A DNA stretch of 5,123 nt. Origin: Microcaldota archaeon. Its GTDB lineage: Archaea; Micrarchaeota; Micrarchaeia; Anstonellales; Bilamarchaeaceae. The notes under the pieces are model-generated. The model made no database searches. It was not told where the DNA came from and saw only the letters and a list, made by a program, of their open reading frames with translations. This document shows positions 4,564 to 5,123 of this stretch, piece by piece. A program made the position numbers and the translations under genes. The stretch lies in the NCBI GenBank assembly GCA_013331535.1, contig DUGF01000059.1:1-5123 (forward strand), in the 5' to 3' direction. Every line of letters starts with the position of its first letter. Position 1 is the stretch's first letter.

Positions 4564-4606
4564 GAACTGATTCATCAGCCTGCGAAGCAGGCAGAACTCT
4601 CAGTTC
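4564..4606 (-). repeat. nested hairpin just after the 4620-5123 gene, possible transcript end
   Basis: GAACTGA (4564-4570) pairs with TCAGTTC (4600-4606), enclosing the perfect hairpin GCCTGC (4578-4583), GAA, GCAGGC (4587-4592). An alternative small stem is GAACT/AGTTC (4594-4598 and 4602-4606). It begins 13 bases beyond the stop codon of the minus-strand gene, a natural place for a terminator or an RNA-stabilising structure. No U-rich tract follows in that direction, so an intrinsic terminator is not demonstrated. Confidence 0.4.
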
Positions 4607-4619
4607 GGTTTATTAGCAC

Positions 4620-5123
4620 TTATTGTTGCCTAAGCGCATCGAGCAATTTTACTGCTGCATCAAGCTGCGCTGGTGTTCCCTTAATTATTAAGGTATCCGG
4701 GCTTTCTCTGGTCAATTTCAGTTCCACCGGAGCGACGCCTTCAAGCGGCGCGCTGCCTCCCGATTGACCTCCCAATTGTTGCTCTGCAACAATGGGCACC
4801 TTGTCGCTCGAAGCGACAAGCTTGTCGGTCAATGGGCGCAATGTCGCAGCGGCGACATTCGCGTCGGCAGCCTCAACCGCCACCCCGAGACGATTAGACG
4901 GCCTGTAGTTGAGGGCGACGAGCCTCCTGTTGTAGTTGAAGTTGTAGCAGTCGCGGGCAACAGGAGCCACTCTCTTGGCAATTCTCCATAAATATCTTGC
5001 TTCAGCGTTTGAAGAATCAATCGAATTTCCGGTTGGGATTCCATGAACTGCATCGGTTGGGTACCAACCATCTGAGCCAGGGAATGCCTGAATTCCATCC
5101 ACTTTAGTAGCATTGACAACTCG
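4620..5123 (-). CDS. C-terminal part of an unrecognised protein, possibly secretin-N-like
   Basis: The frame is open from the window edge to a TAA at 4622-4620, giving 167 residues; the true start lies beyond 5123. Residues 1-65 (RVVNATKVDGIQAFPGSDG...) are rich in G, D and aromatics. Residues 75-100 are alanine-rich (VEAADANVAAATLRPLTDK). A glycine/serine linker follows near 118-126. The last 35 residues (VELKLTRESPDTLIIKGTP, then a helix AQLDAAVKLLDALRQQ) have a strand-strand-helix shape like NolW/secretin N domains, where 'NTLVI.GTPE....I..LI..LD' is typical. That link is weak, and the organism inference makes a true secretin unlikely. Codons are richer in G+C than in the left-hand genes. 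Residues 98-118 are encoded by double-hairpin copy C. The frame could instead be a decaying gene. Confidence 0.55.
   Translation of the reverse strand, partial: RVVNATKVDGIQAFPGSDGWYPTDAVHGIPTGNSIDSSNAEARYLWRIAKRVAPVARDCYNFNYNRRLVALNYRPSNRLGVAVEAADANVAAATLRPLTDKLVASSDKVPIVAEQQLGGQSGGSAPLEGVAPVELKLTRESPDTLIIKGTPAQLDAAVKLLDALRQQ
4772..4831. repeat. double-hairpin element, copy C (60 bases), inside a coding region
   Basis: The first hairpin is ATTGTTGC (4775-4782), loop TCT, GCAACAAT (4786-4793). The second is CTTGTCGCT (4800-4808), loop CGA, AGCGACAAG (4812-4820). It opens CCAATTG, has CAATGG between the stems and closes TTGTCGGTCA, as in copies A and B, but the linker and second stem are diverged. 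It lies in frame in the 4620-5123 gene and encodes LTDKLVASSDKVPIVAEQQL. Confidence 0.6.
4837..4863. repeat. hairpin with bulged C next to copy C
   Basis: AATGTCGC (4840-4847) pairs with GCGACATT (4852-4859) around AGCG. CGC (4837-4839) with GCG (4861-4863) extends it across a single bulged C at 4860. The single bulged C recalls the second hairpin of copies A and B, and CAATGG (4830-4835) again precedes it. It may be an additional partial unit, lying within the coding region (NVAAAT). Confidence 0.45.
4924..4966. repeat. inverted repeat within the 4620-5123 gene
   Basis: CTCCTGTTG (4924-4932) is complementary to CAACAGGAG (4958-4966) with a 25-base spacer. Further small stems in the same gene are CTTCA/TGAAG (5000-5014), GGTTGG/CCAACC (5055-5069) and GGAAT/ATTCC (5081-5096). 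They show that hairpin density stays high into the coding region. Confidence 0.4.

Noticed and set aside
4266..4831. CRISPR array
   Set aside because: The units are irregularly spaced, differ internally and contain paired hairpins. There are no constant repeats separating unique spacers and no cas genes.
4829..5119. Minus-strand frame of 96 residues overlapping the last gene
   Set aside because: Its threonine/serine/glycine low-complexity tail and lack of a domain pattern point to an out-of-frame shadow. The 4620-5123 frame is longer and has a protein-like ending.

Overview
The window looks archaeal, most likely from a small-genome or uncultivated lineage. This is an inference. It rests on BRE/TATA-like promoters (purine-rich block followed by TTTAAA-type box) at 172-190 and, on the minus strand, 3686-3671. 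It also rests on GGTGATC-type ribosome binding sites set very close to their starts, and on a first gene placed where a leaderless transcript would begin. The left four fifths is AT-rich. The right end, from about 4120, is visibly richer in G+C and packed with short inverted repeats.

Layout. 1-78 is the tail of an unrecognised gene. 212-1816 is a compact plus-strand cluster of four small genes: a winged-helix regulator, a YwgA/SocA (Panacea-related) protein, a MazF/PemK-type endoribonuclease toxin and an unrecognised 125-residue protein. After a 199-base intergenic stretch, 2016-3621 on the minus strand is an AbiE-type toxin-antitoxin pair. The AbiEi-like wHTH antitoxin comes first and the AbiEii nucleotidyltransferase toxin second, and the two genes overlap. 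A promoter and nested inverted repeats that could be its operator lie upstream. 3804-4109 (minus) is a truncated IS200/IS605 TnpA that keeps its HUH motif but has lost the C-terminal region expected to carry the catalytic tyrosine. 4123-4606 has no convincing gene and holds a dense series of hairpins. 4620-5123 (minus) is a gene cut by the window edge, whose end vaguely resembles a secretin N-type domain.

How it works together. The two toxin-antitoxin-like modules converge on 1817-2015 and form a small defence/stability island. The wHTH/YwgA/MazF cluster probably couples a toxin to an unconventional antitoxin. The AbiE pair should work as an autoregulated type IV system.

The most unusual signal is a compound double-hairpin element of 59-60 bases present three times (4266-4324, 4366-4424, 4772-4831). 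The outer sequences are nearly constant, while the stem interiors differ but remain self-complementary in each copy. One copy lies in frame inside the 4620-5123 gene, recalling in-frame palindromic elements such as the Rickettsia palindromic elements. I recognise no described family for it.
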